Source of the DNA: Pseudorhodobacter antarcticus
GTDB lineage: Bacteria > Pseudomonadota > Alphaproteobacteria > Rhodobacterales > Rhodobacteraceae
Direction of reading: 5' to 3'
DNA: 40,112 nucleotides
Assembly: GCA_945862435.1 (NCBI GenBank)
Contig: CAMAXX010000024.1
Location: 1 to 40,112, forward strand
Program-made: the position numbers and the translations under genes
In this document: one piece after another, positions 16,792 to 26,222 of the stretch
Position numbering within the stretch: the first letter of the stretch is position 1
Layout of the letters: the number at the start of each line of letters is the position of its first letter
Notes under the pieces: generated by a model
What the model was told of the DNA's origin: nothing
Seen by the model: only the letters and a program-made list of their open reading frames with translations
The model's database searches: none

Positions 16792-17523
16792 TCATCCGCC
16801 CGCAGCAGCGCGCTGGATCATCGGGGCCAACCGCTGCCCCCAACGGGCCTGTCCCCGCGCATCAGCAATCAAATCGTTGCGAATTTCTATCAGCGTGTTC
16901 TCACGCCCCATCTGCAAGGCGTGCTGGTCGATCGCATCCCCAGCAAGATGGCCCGCATAGGGTTCATTCTCGCCCACGCAAATGTCCGCCTCCGCGCGCA
17001 ACTGGGCAAGCAACGCTTTCGACAACCGGTCAGATCGGTGGTCAAACAATACCCCCACATGCCAAGGGCGCGGCGCGCGGCCACGCAAGCAGGGGGTAAA
17101 AGAATGAATGGCCAGAATAACCGTATCCGCCCGCTTTGCTGCCAATTCGGCCAATGCGGCGTGGTATGGCAGATAAAGCCGATCAATCCGCGATTGCACT
17201 TCACCTTCACCAATATAACAGTTGGCCGGAATGATCGTGCCATCATACAGCCGCATAATCAGTGTCGGGTCATCCAGCCCGCGGTTAGGATCAATCACAA
17301 GGCGCGAGAAGCGCGAACAAATCACAGGGCTGTCCAGCGCTGCCGCGAGCGCCTTTGCTGCCCCAGCGGCCCCTACATCATAGGCAATGTGGCGCGCCAT
17401 ATCCTCGGGCGAGATGCCCAAATCCCCCCCTGCCATCCAATCGGGCACATGATTGCTGGCGTGATCGCAGGTAATCAGGAACCGCCCCGCGCGCTCTGCC
17501 CCCTCAATCTGATAAGCGCACAT
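16792..17523 (-). CDS. N-formylglutamate amidohydrolase family protein
   Basis: A 243-residue zinc hydrolase of the HutG-2/FGase type, which removes the formyl group from N-formylglutamate or acts on related N-acyl amino acids. FLITCDHASNHVPDWM holds the first metal ligands (Asp-His), RFSRLVIDPNRGLDDPTLI the conserved RxxxDxNR stretch, and ILAIHSFTPCLRGRAPRPWH a later histidine; ENEPYAGH and ENTLIEIRNDLI close the domain. I start at the ATG at 17523 because GAGG lies 7-8 bases upstream; another at 17547 is possible and the frame is open to 17712. No hut genes are near, so a role in histidine breakdown is not shown. It is divergent from pyk. Confidence 0.85.
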   Translation of the reverse strand: MCAYQIEGAERAGRFLITCDHASNHVPDWMAGGDLGISPEDMARHIAYDVGAAGAAKALAAALDSPVICSRFSRLVIDPNRGLDDPTLIMRLYDGTIIPANCYIGEGEVQSRIDRLYLPYHAALAELAAKRADTVILAIHSFTPCLRGRAPRPWHVGVLFDHRSDRLSKALLAQLRAEADICVGENEPYAGHLAGDAIDQHALQMGRENTLIEIRNDLIADARGQARWGQRLAPMIQRAAAGG

Positions 17524-17656
17524 CTTTTCCTCACATATTCGTAACATCTCACTTTTATGCTGCATTTGCGCAATGCGCCAGTTGCCCCGCCGCGCTTCTT
17601 GGGCCATAAGGCGCGGGGCGTACCACGAAACATGAACGTACACAAAGGAAGATGGC

Positions 17657-19105
17657 ATGAGACGCCTTCGGAACGTAAAGATCGTGGCCACATTAGGCCC
17701 TGCATCCAGCACCTATGAAATGATCCGCGCTTTGTTCGAGGCAGGGGCAGATGTGTTCCGCCTGAATATGTCGCATGGCACCCACGCCGAACAGCGCGCG
17801 CGCTTTGACATCATCCGCAAGGTCGAGGCCGACGTTGGCCGCCCGATCTGCGTTTTGGCGGATCTTCAGGGGCCAAAATTGCGCGTTGGCACCTTTGCCA
17901 GCCCCACGGGCGAAGACTTGGTCGAAGGCGCAGCCTTCCGCTTGGATTTAAACGCAGAACCCGGCGATGCCACCCGCGTGCAATTGCCCCACCCCGAAAT
18001 TTTCGCAGCGCTCGAGCCTGGATCGTCGCTCTTGGTAAACGATGGTAAAATCCGCCTGATCGTCACAGATTGCGGCAAAGATTTCGCCAATTGCACCGTG
18101 ACTGTGGGCGGCGCAATTTCCAACCGCAAGGGCGTGAACGTGCCTGATGTCGTGCTGCCTTTGGCCGCGCTTTCGGCCAAAGATCGCGAAGATTTGGAAT
18201 TTGCCTGCACTTTGGGCGTGGATTGGCTGGCTCTGTCCTTTGTCCAACGCCCCGAAGACGTGATCGAGGCCAAGCAACTGGCCAAAGGCCGCGCAGCGGT
18301 TTTGTCAAAAATCGAAAAACCAGCGGCCGTCAAAGCCTACACCGCCATTTTGGAGGTATCTGATGGCATTATGGTTGCGCGCGGTGATTTGGGTGTAGAA
18401 TTGCCTGTCACCTCCGTTCCCCCCATCCAAAAGCGCCTGGTGCGCGAGGCACGCGCAGCAGCCAAGCCTGTGATCGTGGCCACGCAAATGCTGGAATCGA
18501 TGATTGAAAGCCCCGTGCCAACCCGCGCCGAAGTGTCCGACGTGGCAACCGCCATTTATGAGGGTGCAGATGCCGTGATGCTCTCGGCAGAATCGGCCGC
18601 TGGAAAATACCCAATCGAAGCCGTCACCACGATGAACAACGTGGCCCTGTCGGTCGAACAAGACCCAACCTACCGCCAAGTGATCGAGGCATCGCGCTCG
18701 GTGCATCGCCAGACCATCGCCGATGGTATCGTGGCCGCCGCGCGCGAAATTGCCGAGGCTACGAATATCAAGGCCATAGCCTGCTTTACCCAATCAGGCG
18801 ACACTGCCAGTCTGGTGGCGCGCGAACGGCCCCGCGTGCCAATCATCGCGCTGACCCCGCTGATGTCCACCGCACGCAAAATGTCGCTGATCTGGGGCAC
18901 ACACAGCGCCATCACCCCGCCGCAAGACCGCTTTAAGGGTGCCGTGATCGCCGCTGTCCGCGCCGCGCGCTCGGATGGGTTTGCCGAACTCGAAGATATG
19001 ATCGTGCTGACTGCTGGCGTTCCGTTCAACGTCAAAGGCACGACCAATATCTTGCGCGTCGCGCCTTGTGACGAACGGCTCATCAGCCAAGTCGACCCCG
19101 AATAG
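17657..19105 (+). CDS. pyk: Pyruvate kinase
   Basis: The last glycolytic enzyme: phosphoenolpyruvate and ADP to pyruvate and ATP. The 482 residues are a normal bacterial length. KIVATLGPAS (8-17), FRLNMSHG (35-41), ADLQGPKLRVG (68-78), the catalytic Lys in SKIEK (217-221), ARGDLGVELP (241-250) and ATQMLESMIESPVPTRAEVS are the A-domain motifs; the C-terminal regulatory domain follows from about residue 345 and ends with GTTNILRV. GGAAG precedes the ATG at 17657. A GCCCCGC/GCGGGGC inverted repeat (17584-17590 and 17613-17619) sits in the upstream region. A small membrane-protein gene follows after 9 bases. Confidence 0.96.
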   Translation: MRRLRNVKIVATLGPASSTYEMIRALFEAGADVFRLNMSHGTHAEQRARFDIIRKVEADVGRPICVLADLQGPKLRVGTFASPTGEDLVEGAAFRLDLNAEPGDATRVQLPHPEIFAALEPGSSLLVNDGKIRLIVTDCGKDFANCTVTVGGAISNRKGVNVPDVVLPLAALSAKDREDLEFACTLGVDWLALSFVQRPEDVIEAKQLAKGRAAVLSKIEKPAAVKAYTAILEVSDGIMVARGDLGVELPVTSVPPIQKRLVREARAAAKPVIVATQMLESMIESPVPTRAEVSDVATAIYEGADAVMLSAESAAGKYPIEAVTTMNNVALSVEQDPTYRQVIEASRSVHRQTIADGIVAAAREIAEATNIKAIACFTQSGDTASLVARERPRVPIIALTPLMSTARKMSLIWGTHSAITPPQDRFKGAVIAAVRAARSDGFAELEDMIVLTAGVPFNVKGTTNILRVAPCDERLISQVDPE

Positions 19106-19114
19106 GCCGCGCCA

Positions 19115-19345
19115 ATGACCATCGACACCGATCTTTTCGTTGTGGTTGGTCTTTTGGTCGCGGCGTTGTCACTGCCATCCGCCCTATCGGCTTTTGCCGA
19201 TGAACGCTTTCCCTATGTTGCGCTTCTTGTCATCGCGCTGGGGTTGGGCACAGTGACTGTAGGGATTTATGGCGCGCAGGGCGGCTATACTCTTGCGCGC
19301 GTACCCCATTCTTTCGTGGAAATCCTCGCACGGTTCATCAATTAA
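19115..19345 (+). CDS. Small two-helix membrane protein of unknown function
   Basis: A 76-residue protein with two predicted transmembrane helices: FVVVGLLVAALSLPSALSAF (about 8-27) and FPYVALLVIALGLGTVTVGIYG (about 32-53), then a short tail. I recognise no motif beyond this topology; comparable short genes occur after pyk in related bacteria as far as I recall. It starts 9 bases after the pyk stop on the same strand, so it is probably cotranscribed. The ribosome binding site is poor. The GC-rich 3' element copy B follows 26 bases after its stop codon. Confidence 0.72.
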   Translation: MTIDTDLFVVVGLLVAALSLPSALSAFADERFPYVALLVIALGLGTVTVGIYGAQGGYTLARVPHSFVEILARFIN

Positions 19346-19371
19346 CCCGCACGCCTGCTTCCTAACTCTCC

Positions 19372-19420
19372 AAATATCCTGGGGGGGAGCGAAGCGTTGG
19401 GGGGCTAGCCCCCCTCCGCC
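19372..19420 (+). repeat. GC-rich 3'-end element, copy B
   Basis: AAATATCC, two-base step, GGGGGGAG, then the hairpin GGGGGGctaGCCCCC and TCCGCC: the same order and nearly the same bases as copy A at 12516-12568 read on its own strand. Both copies begin about 25 bases after a stop codon and point away from it. This copy lies between two convergent genes and could serve as the 3' end for the plus-strand transcript. Confidence 0.7.
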
Positions 19421-19421
19421 C

Positions 19422-20111
19422 TCAGTCCCGTTTCGGCGCGTCAATGGGCCGCCCTGCCGCCACAAAATCGGCCACACGTGCGGCGATAGAATCACGATGC
19501 CACAGCCCCATGCCGCGGTGCAGTGTCTCGGGGTTGTTTTCCTCGCCCACGGGCAGGGTATCAGCGGTTTCCAGAATAAACTCGCGCGGCGCACCAAAGC
19601 AGAACGGGGCCGCCTGCATGTTAAAGCTTTTCTCGCCGCCGTTTTTATAAACCCAGCGATTTTCGGGCTTGATCCATGATGTGATCAGCAGCCATTCAAT
19701 GTTTGACGCCACAAAGTTTTCAAAAAACGCCCAGCGCATGTCAAAGGTCAAATGCACCAAACAATCGCGCACCATCAGCATATCGACGGCGGGCAGCGTG
19801 TCGGAAGTAATGTCCCCCAGCGCAAAATGTCGCGTCTCGCTGGCAAATTGCTGATTAAAGTCGTTCAAAGTATTGGAAATTTCCCAGCCCCAATACTCGA
19901 TCCCGCTTAAATCGATATGCTGCATCCAAAAGAAATCACCGCAGGGCGCATCGGCAAAGCGTTTGATCTGATAGGTTTCAAACAACCGCGGCAGCGCGGC
20001 GCGCAGGCGCTTTGTCGCCCGCAAACTGGCGTTAAACCCCGATTTTGACACGCCCTCCGTGCCGCGCGACCAATCGCGATGCTCAAACACTTTTTGCAAT
20101 TCTTCGCGCAT
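19422..20111 (-). CDS. Class I SAM-dependent methyltransferase
   Basis: A 229-residue protein with a Rossmann-like methyltransferase core: RFADAPCGDFFWMQHIDL is motif I (a DxxCGDxxW variant of the usual ExGxGxG loop), YWGWEISNTLNDFN supplies the acidic residue that binds the ribose, and VDMLMVRDCLVHLTF is motif IV. SWIKPENRWVYKNG follows. The variant motif I occurs in uncharacterised bacterial methyltransferases; the substrate is unknown. It has no obvious operon partner: it converges on the pyk group and diverges from rpmI. A weak GGGGC precedes the ATG. Confidence 0.8.
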   Translation of the reverse strand: MREELQKVFEHRDWSRGTEGVSKSGFNASLRATKRLRAALPRLFETYQIKRFADAPCGDFFWMQHIDLSGIEYWGWEISNTLNDFNQQFASETRHFALGDITSDTLPAVDMLMVRDCLVHLTFDMRWAFFENFVASNIEWLLITSWIKPENRWVYKNGGEKSFNMQAAPFCFGAPREFILETADTLPVGEENNPETLHRGMGLWHRDSIAARVADFVAAGRPIDAPKRD

Positions 20112-20186
20112 GACTGCCCCATTTTTTGATTTTGCGGCAGGCTAGCACAACCTATGCGCTTTCGTCTAGGAAGGGTGGCTTTGCCC

Positions 20187-20215
20187 TTGCATCTTCACTG
20201 CACCGCGCCTATAGG
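20187..20215 (+). promoter_or_regulatory. Candidate sigma-70 promoter of rpmI-rplT
   Basis: TTGCAT (20187-20192) and TATAGG (20210-20215) stand 17 bases apart, about 70 bases before the rpmI start codon. Both match the housekeeping consensus reasonably. This is a match by eye in a short divergent region, not a mapped start. Confidence 0.45.
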
Positions 20216-20286
20216 GGCTTCTTCTATACCCGCGCGGCTGGCCAAAGTGGCATGCCAAGTCCGCGCCTGAAACCATGGAGATGGAA

Positions 20287-20487
20287 ATGCCCAAGATGAA
20301 GACCAAGTCAGCGGCGAAAAAGCGCTTTAGCTTTACCGCCTCGGGCCGTGTCAAAGCTGGCGCAGCCGGCAAGCGGCACGGCATGATCAAGCGCAGCACA
20401 AAGTTCATTCGCGATGCATCGGGTACGATGCTGCTGAATGCCTCTGATGCGAAGATCGTCAAAAAATACATGCCCTATAACCGGTAA
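20287..20487 (+). CDS. rpmI: 50S ribosomal protein L35
   Basis: A basic 66-residue protein of the large ribosomal subunit. [20 protein letters not shown] and [14 protein letters not shown] are typical of L35, and it ends in KKYMPYNR. The track allows a start at 20275, but GGAG in that extra sequence lies 6 bases before the ATG at 20287 and serves as its ribosome binding site, and the family begins MPKMKT. rplT follows after 11 bases. infC, which often precedes this pair, is not here. Confidence 0.96.
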   Translation: MPKMKTKSAAKKRFSFTASGRVKAGAAGKRHGMIKRSTKFIRDASGTMLLNASDAKIVKKYMPYNR

Positions 20488-20498
20488 GGAGATAGCAT

Positions 20499-20861
20499 AT
20501 GTCCCGCGTTAAATCCGGTAAGGTCACCCACGCCCGTCACCGCAAGGTGATAAAGGCTGCGGCTGGCTATTATGCCGCCCGCTCGACCAACTTCCGCACG
20601 GCCACGCAGGCCGTTGACAAAGCGCAGCAGTACGCAACGCGCGATCGTAAGACCCGCAAGCGCAATTTCCGCGCGCTGTGGATCCAACGGATCAACGCCG
20701 CTGTTCGTTTGTTCGATATCGAAATGACCTATTCGCGTTTCATCAACGGTTTGGCCAAGGCTGGCATCGAAGTGGATCGTAAGGTCTTGGCCGATCTGGC
20801 CGTGCACGAGCCTGACGCGTTCAACGCGATTGCGGCGCAAGCCAAGGCTGCATTGATCTAA
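20499..20861 (+). CDS. rplT: 50S ribosomal protein L20
   Basis: A 120-residue rRNA-binding protein needed for early 50S assembly. [20 protein letters not shown], the basic [15 protein letters not shown] and the C-terminal [19 protein letters not shown] are the L20 signatures. AAGGAG lies 7 bases before the ATG. In some bacteria L20 represses its own operon through a leader RNA; the leader here (20216-20286) is too short to judge. A strong terminator follows 23 bases after the stop. Confidence 0.97.
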   Translation: MSRVKSGKVTHARHRKVIKAAAGYYAARSTNFRTATQAVDKAQQYATRDRKTRKRNFRALWIQRINAAVRLFDIEMTYSRFINGLAKAGIEVDRKVLADLAVHEPDAFNAIAAQAKAALI

Positions 20862-20884
20862 GAATACACGATGTTGATTTGCAA

Positions 20885-20910
20885 TGCCCCACCGCAAGGT
20901 GGGGCATTTT
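20885..20910 (+). terminator. Intrinsic terminator of rpmI-rplT
   Basis: TGCCCCACC (20885-20893) pairs perfectly with GGTGGGGCA (20898-20906) around a GCAA tetraloop, followed by TTTT. It is the clear end of the ribosomal protein operon. Confidence 0.9.
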
Positions 20911-21237
20911 GCATTTATTATTTCGCTCACCGAAATAGCGCGCTGGTTTCCGCGCGGCAGAAAAACAACCTTTAGATGAAAACCACGCTATAAATACCAA
21001 ATCTATAAGGAAAAATGCCTGAAGCCAGCGCATTCTTGGAATTTTTATATACAGAAGTATCGCCTTACCCTATCCCTGCGATTGTCTCGCGTGCACGCAA
21101 GTCGGTCAGGGTTTGCCACTACATTTAGGTGACCACCGGCCAATCGCTGCATCCGATCGCAACGCATTTTCGCGCAACGTGGCCCGGCCCATGTTTGCAA
21201 ACCATACAGCAGGCTAAGGCCCCTTCGGAGATACAGC
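20911..21237. other. 327-base gap upstream of the large RTX gene
   Basis: No gene is apparent. The first half is AT-richer (20911-21060), the second GC-rich, with a 10-bp palindrome GCGTGCACGC near 21090. GGAG 7 bases before 21238 is the ribosome binding site of the RTX gene. The region should hold its promoter and perhaps a long leader; I could not pick a reliable -35/-10 pair. Confidence 0.5.
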
Positions 21238-24200
21238 ATGACCTTTCTGAACCTCTTTAACTCGTCGCCCTACTTCACCAACCTGAACAATGGGCAAACC
21301 ATTCACGTCACCGAAAACAGCACCTTCGTAGTCGATGCAAATGCTGCGGATTTGAATTGGGACAGTTTGACCTTTTCCATCTCTGGCGGCGCAGATGCAG
21401 GGCGATTTGCAATCAATGCGCATACGGGGGTTCTCAGCTTTACCAGCCCTGTCGATTTTGAAGGTGCCAATAGCGCAATTGGTAATGACCAGATTTATGA
21501 TGTGAACATCCGCGTATCGGACGGGTGCGGCGGTGTCAGCAATATCTGCCTTTATGTCAACGTGCTGGACATGATCGAACCTGACAGTGTGGTCAATGGC
21601 ACTGGCGGCAATGACCACATGACGCTGGGTTATACCGACCCGCAGCATGACAGCATCACCGAAGGGTCAGATTCCATCCAAGCCGGCGCTGGCAATGATT
21701 CTGTCTCTGCCGCGGGCGGCAATGACAGCATTGACGGCGGGACGGGCGATGACACCCTGCGCGGCGATGGCGGCAATGACAGCATCTTTGGCGGCGAAGG
21801 CCACGATTACATGGAAGGCAACGCGGGCAACGACAGCCTGTTTGGCGGCAACGGCACCGACAGCATTGTCGGGGGTATGGGTGGCGACAGCATAATTGCG
21901 GGCGATGGCAACGATACTGTTATCGATGAAACCGTCGGCAACCAAGTTGGCGGCGGCGCAGACACCGTTTGGATGGGCAGCGGCAACGATACATTTACAG
22001 GCTCGGGTCAAAATACAGGCGACAGTGATCTGGTGTTTGGCGAGGCAGGCGATGATGTGATTACTGTGCGCCAAGCCTTTGACACAGTTTATGGCGGCGA
22101 TGGCAACGATCTAATTACGACCACGCACGAAGACGCGCACTATGGCGATGCCTTGTATGGCGATGCGGGCAACGACACAATTTTCGGGGCCAATACCAAC
22201 GACAGCATATTTGGCGGCAATGATGCCGACCTTTTGCTTGGCGATGGCAACACCGATACAATAAACGGCGACGCGGGCAATGACACGATTGCGGGCGGCA
22301 ATGGCGCGGACGTTCTTAACGGCGGCGATGGTGTGGATTTGCTGGATTACAGCGCCGAAGGCGCGGCCGTGCAGGTTGACTTAATCAATAACTTCGGCTG
22401 GACGTCAACGGGTTCTGACACCATCGGAGGCTTTGAAAACGTGCTTGGCAGCGCGTTCAACGACTACATCGCTGGCAACGCATCTACCAATACGATTTTC
22501 GGCGGCACTGGCGACGACAATCTTCGCGCACGCGGCGGTGATGACCTTGTCTATGGCGGCGCGGGCGCTGACAGCCTTAACGGCAATGAAGGCAATGATG
22601 TGCTGTATGGCGGCGATGGCAATGATGCCTTCCTAACCGATGTCGGCGATGATGTGATGTTTGGCGGCGATGGTGACGACCGCACCATCGCAGGTGACGA
22701 TCCATTGAACCAAGGCAATGATCTTATCGACGGCGGCAATGGCAACGACAGCCTCGGCGGCGGATCGGGCAATGATACCCTGTCGGGCGGCGATGGCAAC
22801 GATTATATGCGCGGCGAAAACGGCAATGATACGCTAATCGGCGGCATCGGCGACGACGACACTTACGGTGACGATGGCGACGACAGTTTGGTCGGCGGTG
22901 ACGGCAATGACTTTATGCTGGGCGGTGTCGGCAATGACACGATGTCTGGCGATGCGGGCAATGACGCGATGTATGGCGGCTACGGCGGCGATTCCGTCTC
23001 GGGCGGCGATGGCAACGACTTTATCAGCGGTGAGTTTGGCAACGACACCATCGACGGCGGTGTGGGCAATGACACGATCTATGGTGGGTCTGAAAATGAT
23101 CTGATCGCGGGCGGTGATAGGGCGGATTCTCTGTTCGGCGATGCTGGCAACGACACGCTGAATGGCGGCGCGGGCAACGACAGCCTTGCAGGCGGGTCGG
23201 GCGATGATCTGTTCAGCCACAATCTGGCCGAAAACGCGGGCGCGAACGACCGTTATGACGGCGGCGCTGGCATCGACGAGTTGCACATGTCGGTGACATC
23301 CGCCGAATGGGCCAATCCGCTGTTCCAAACCGATGTGGCGGGCCTACTTGCCCATATCGCCAGCGCCAGCCCATTGCCATTCGTCTTCGCCTCTACGGGC
23401 CTGACAGTGGTTTCGATTGAAAAGTTCACCGTCAATATCAACGGTGTTCCAACCGATCCTGTGAATGCTTTGGCCATTGCCAATACCGACGCCTTGGCTA
23501 CGTCTGAAGACGGCCCGGCCGTGGCGGTCAACCTGCTGGCCAATGACATTGTGCCAGACCGCGCCGCTGCGGTCACGCTGCTGACCCCATCGGCGCTGGG
23601 CACTGTCACGATTGCTGTCGATCTTCTGGCCACCACGCAATCGGCCGTCGCCACCTTTACCCCAGGCGCGGGGGCGCAGGCCCTAAACGCGGGCGACGTG
23701 GTTACCGAAGTGCTAACCTACCAAGTCACGGACGTGGATGGCAGCACCTCAACTGCCACCCTTACCATCACCCTGACGGGCGCAAATGACGCGGCCAGCA
23801 TCACGGGCCTTGCCGTGGGCGCGGTCAACGAAGATGCATTGCTATCGGTATCTGGCGCGCTGATTGTGGCCGATGTCGATAATGGTCAGGCCGCCTTCCA
23901 AGCCCCCACTGGGCTGAATGGCACTTATGGCACCTTTGCCTTTAACCCCGCCACAGGCGCTTGGAACTATGCGCCAAACGCCAGCACGCCTGCGCTGGAA
24001 AGCTTGGCAGTCGGCACGCAGGTCAGCGATCAGATCACCGTCACCTCGCTGGATGGCACGGCCACGCAAACCATCACCGTCACCATCACGGGCCAGAACG
24101 ATATGCCTACGCTCACCGCATCTGTGCTGAACGCGGCCGAAGATGGCCCATCCGTCACGCTGGATCTGGCCACCCTTGGCGATGATATCGACAGCGACAA

Positions 24201-26109
24201 CGATGGCAGCGATCTGACCTACACCATCAGCGGCGCACCATCCGTGGGCACCGCGTTCATCACAGGCACCACGCTGACCTATGCAGGCGGCGCGGGGCTG
24301 GATGCTTTGGCGGTGGGCGAGACGCGGGCCACCATCGTCACCGTCACCGCGACAGATCGCAATGGCGCAAGCGTCAGCAATGATGTGACCGTCACCATCA
24401 CGGGCACCAACGATGCCCCGACCCTAACGGCAAGTGTCTTGGCGGCGGCCGAAGATGGCCCAGCCGTGACCCTCGACCTCAGCACTTTGGGCGATGATAT
24501 TGACAGCGACAACGATGGTGCCGATCTGACCTACACCATCAGCGGAGCACCATCCGTGGGCACCGCCAGCATCACGGGCACCACGCTGACCTATGCTGGC
24601 GGCGCGGGGCTGGATGCTTTGGCGGTGGGCGAGACGCGGGCCACTGTTGTCACCGTCACCGCCACCGACCGTAACGGGGCTTCAACCTCGAACGACGCCA
24701 CCGTCACCATCACGGGCACGAACGATGCGCCAACCCTGCAAGCAGCGGTTCTCGCGGCGGCCGAAGATGGCCCAGCGGTTACCCTCGACCTCAGCACTTT
24801 GGGCGATGATATCGACAGCGATAACGATGGCAGCGATCTGACCTACACCATCAGCGGCGCACCATCCGTGGGCACTGCGTCCATCACGGGCACCGCGCTG
24901 ACCTATAGCACTGGCGCCGCCCTCCAAGATCTGGCCCAAGGCGAAACCGCAACTCAAGACATCGAAGTGACGGCCACCGATCGCAACGGGGCATCGGTGA
25001 CTTCGACGCTGACCGTGACGATTTCGGGCACAAACGACGCCCCTGAAATTGTTGTCCAGCCAAGCACAGCGCCCACAGTCACCGATCTGGGCAATGGCCA
25101 ATTCGACGTGTCGGGCACACTTCAGTTCACTGACGCCGACTTTAGCAACGTGCACTTCGTCACCGCGCTTGATCCTTTGGGGCTTGGTGTCACGATCAAC
25201 TCGGTGACACCGGCCCTGAACGGGGCAACAGGCGCAGTGACATGGAGTTACATTATCAACGCCAATGATTTCGTGGCGGGCGACGAAGAAACCATTACCC
25301 TGTTTGTAAACGACCAGTTTGGCGGGGCGGATCAGGTGGACGTGAAGTTTATCGTGCCAGCATCGGGCAATACCTTGCCTGATGTCTCGATACCCATCAC
25401 TGTGTTCAACATCGTGGGCGAGGGCGTGACTGGGGTAGACCTAATTAACTTCTACTCCGACACCGATGGCGATCCGCTGACAGCATTGGCCGCTCCTTTA
25501 CAGCAGTATCCAGGCATTTCTTTCACTGGCACAGGTCTGTTCTTTTTGAACTGTGACGATTCTGCCTACCAGTTCCTGATCGATGGCCAAACGCAGATCT
25601 TTACCTACACCTATCTGGTCAGCGACGGCACGGGCAGCGCGGCGGCGACATTGGAATGGACACTCCAAGGCACGCGCGAGGGTATCATCGGAGGCGCTGG
25701 CGCTGATGACTTGACAGGCGATGATGGCCAGTCTGAACTGCTGAAGGGTGGGGCGGGCGATGACACCCTGACAGGCGGCTTAGGCGATGACATCTTCGCC
25801 TATCTGTCTGCGGGCGACGGGTTCGATCTGATCACAGATTTTGTCCAGTTCGAAGATCGTATCGGGGTGTCTGCCTCGGCCTTTGGTGGCAATTTGCAGG
25901 CTGGCGGGCCCCTAACGGTTCTGGTCGATGCAGATTACACGGTGGTCGATTCGGGCGGCACGGACGGCGTGTTCATCTACGAAACCGACGGCACCGATGG
26001 CACCCTATACTGGGACGCCAATGGCGGCCTTGGCGATGACGCCGTGGCCATCGCACAACTGACCAACGTGGGCAATCTGACGCAGGACGACTTCTTCTTG
26101 TTCATCTAA
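21238..26109 (+). CDS. Large RTX/VCBS-repeat protein, probable type I secretion substrate
   Basis: 1623 residues, no Sec signal peptide. Residues 1-110 form a cadherin-like domain (FTNLNNGQTIHVTENSTFVV ... LTFSISGGADAGRFAIN ... FEGAN, NIRVSDGCGG). Residues about 120-665 hold several dozen GGxGxDxLx nonapeptides that form calcium-binding beta-rolls. Three or more VCBS/cadherin-like beta domains follow (TNTDALATSEDGPAVAVNLLAN onward), including three nearly identical 104-residue copies (about 958-1270). A last RTX block (GGAGADDLTGDD..., about 1482) leads to a serralysin-type C-terminal region ending DDFFLFI, the usual form of an uncleaved type I signal. Ca2+ outside the cell would drive folding. 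A role in adhesion or matrix is inferred. The transporter genes are not nearby. A strong terminator follows. Confidence 0.9.
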   Translation: MTFLNLFNSSPYFTNLNNGQTIHVTENSTFVVDANAADLNWDSLTFSISGGADAGRFAINAHTGVLSFTSPVDFEGANSAIGNDQIYDVNIRVSDGCGGVSNICLYVNVLDMIEPDSVVNGTGGNDHMTLGYTDPQHDSITEGSDSIQAGAGNDSVSAAGGNDSIDGGTGDDTLRGDGGNDSIFGGEGHDYMEGNAGNDSLFGGNGTDSIVGGMGGDSIIAGDGNDTVIDETVGNQVGGGADTVWMGSGNDTFTGSGQNTGDSDLVFGEAGDDVITVRQAFDTVYGGDGNDLITTTHEDAHYGDALYGDAGNDTIFGANTNDSIFGGNDADLLLGDGNTDTINGDAGNDTIAGGNGADVLNGGDGVDLLDYSAEGAAVQVDLINNFGWTSTGSDTIGGFENVLGSAFNDYIAGNASTNTIFGGTGDDNLRARGGDDLVYGGAGADSLNGNEGNDVLYGGDGNDAFLTDVGDDVMFGGDGDDRTIAGDDPLNQGNDLIDGGNGNDSLGGGSGNDTLSGGDGNDYMRGENGNDTLIGGIGDDDTYGDDGDDSLVGGDGNDFMLGGVGNDTMSGDAGNDAMYGGYGGDSVSGGDGNDFISGEFGNDTIDGGVGNDTIYGGSENDLIAGGDRADSLFGDAGNDTLNGGAGNDSLAGGSGDDLFSHNLAENAGANDRYDGGAGIDELHMSVTSAEWANPLFQTDVAGLLAHIASASPLPFVFASTGLTVVSIEKFTVNINGVPTDPVNALAIANTDALATSEDGPAVAVNLLANDIVPDRAAAVTLLTPSALGTVTIAVDLLATTQSAVATFTPGAGAQALNAGDVVTEVLTYQVTDVDGSTSTATLTITLTGANDAASITGLAVGAVNEDALLSVSGALIVADVDNGQAAFQAPTGLNGTYGTFAFNPATGAWNYAPNASTPALESLAVGTQVSDQITVTSLDGTATQTITVTITGQNDMPTLTASVLNAAEDGPSVTLDLATLGDDIDSDNDGSDLTYTISGAPSVGTAFITGTTLTYAGGAGLDALAVGETRATIVTVTATDRNGASVSNDVTVTITGTNDAPTLTASVLAAAEDGPAVTLDLSTLGDDIDSDNDGADLTYTISGAPSVGTASITGTTLTYAGGAGLDALAVGETRATVVTVTATDRNGASTSNDATVTITGTNDAPTLQAAVLAAAEDGPAVTLDLSTLGDDIDSDNDGSDLTYTISGAPSVGTASITGTALTYSTGAALQDLAQGETATQDIEVTATDRNGASVTSTLTVTISGTNDAPEIVVQPSTAPTVTDLGNGQFDVSGTLQFTDADFSNVHFVTALDPLGLGVTINSVTPALNGATGAVTWSYIINANDFVAGDEETITLFVNDQFGGADQVDVKFIVPASGNTLPDVSIPITVFNIVGEGVTGVDLINFYSDTDGDPLTALAAPLQQYPGISFTGTGLFFLNCDDSAYQFLIDGQTQIFTYTYLVSDGTGSAAATLEWTLQGTREGIIGGAGADDLTGDDGQSELLKGGAGDDTLTGGLGDDIFAYLSAGDGFDLITDFVQFEDRIGVSASAFGGNLQAGGPLTVLVDADYTVVDSGGTDGVFIYETDGTDGTLYWDANGGLGDDAVAIAQLTNVGNLTQDDFFLFI
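24105..25040 (+). repeat. Three 312-bp tandem copies within the RTX/VCBS gene
   Basis: The marker GCCGAAGATGGCCCA starts at 24136, 24448 and 24760, giving an exact 312-bp (104-codon) period. Long runs are identical between copies, for example in the GDDIDSDNDG and LTYTISGAPSVGTA segments; copy three diverges in its last third. Recent internal duplication or gene conversion is likely. Confidence 0.9.
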
Positions 26110-26156
26110 GGCGGGCAAGACCTAAGCACAGCCTGACTGAGGCCCAAACAAAACCA

Positions 26157-26186
26157 CCCGCGCCAAGGCCTCTTGGCGCGGGTTTT
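26157..26186 (+). terminator. Intrinsic terminator of the large RTX gene
   Basis: CCCGCGCCAAG (26157-26167) pairs perfectly over 11 bp with CTTGGCGCGGG (26172-26182) around a GCCT loop, followed by TTTTGATTT. It begins 47 bases after the RTX stop codon. Confidence 0.92.
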
Positions 26187-26222
26187 GATTTGGACTGCAA
26201 TTTCAGAAAAACAAGCGGCCCC

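Noticed and set aside
20216..20286. L20 autoregulatory leader before rpmI
   Set aside because: Too short, and I could not find the pseudoknot or the 23S-like helix needed to claim it.
21600..23240. CRISPR-like or satellite repeats
   Set aside because: The short regular repeats are codons of the GGxGxDxLx calcium-binding nonapeptides, in frame and in a complete gene.
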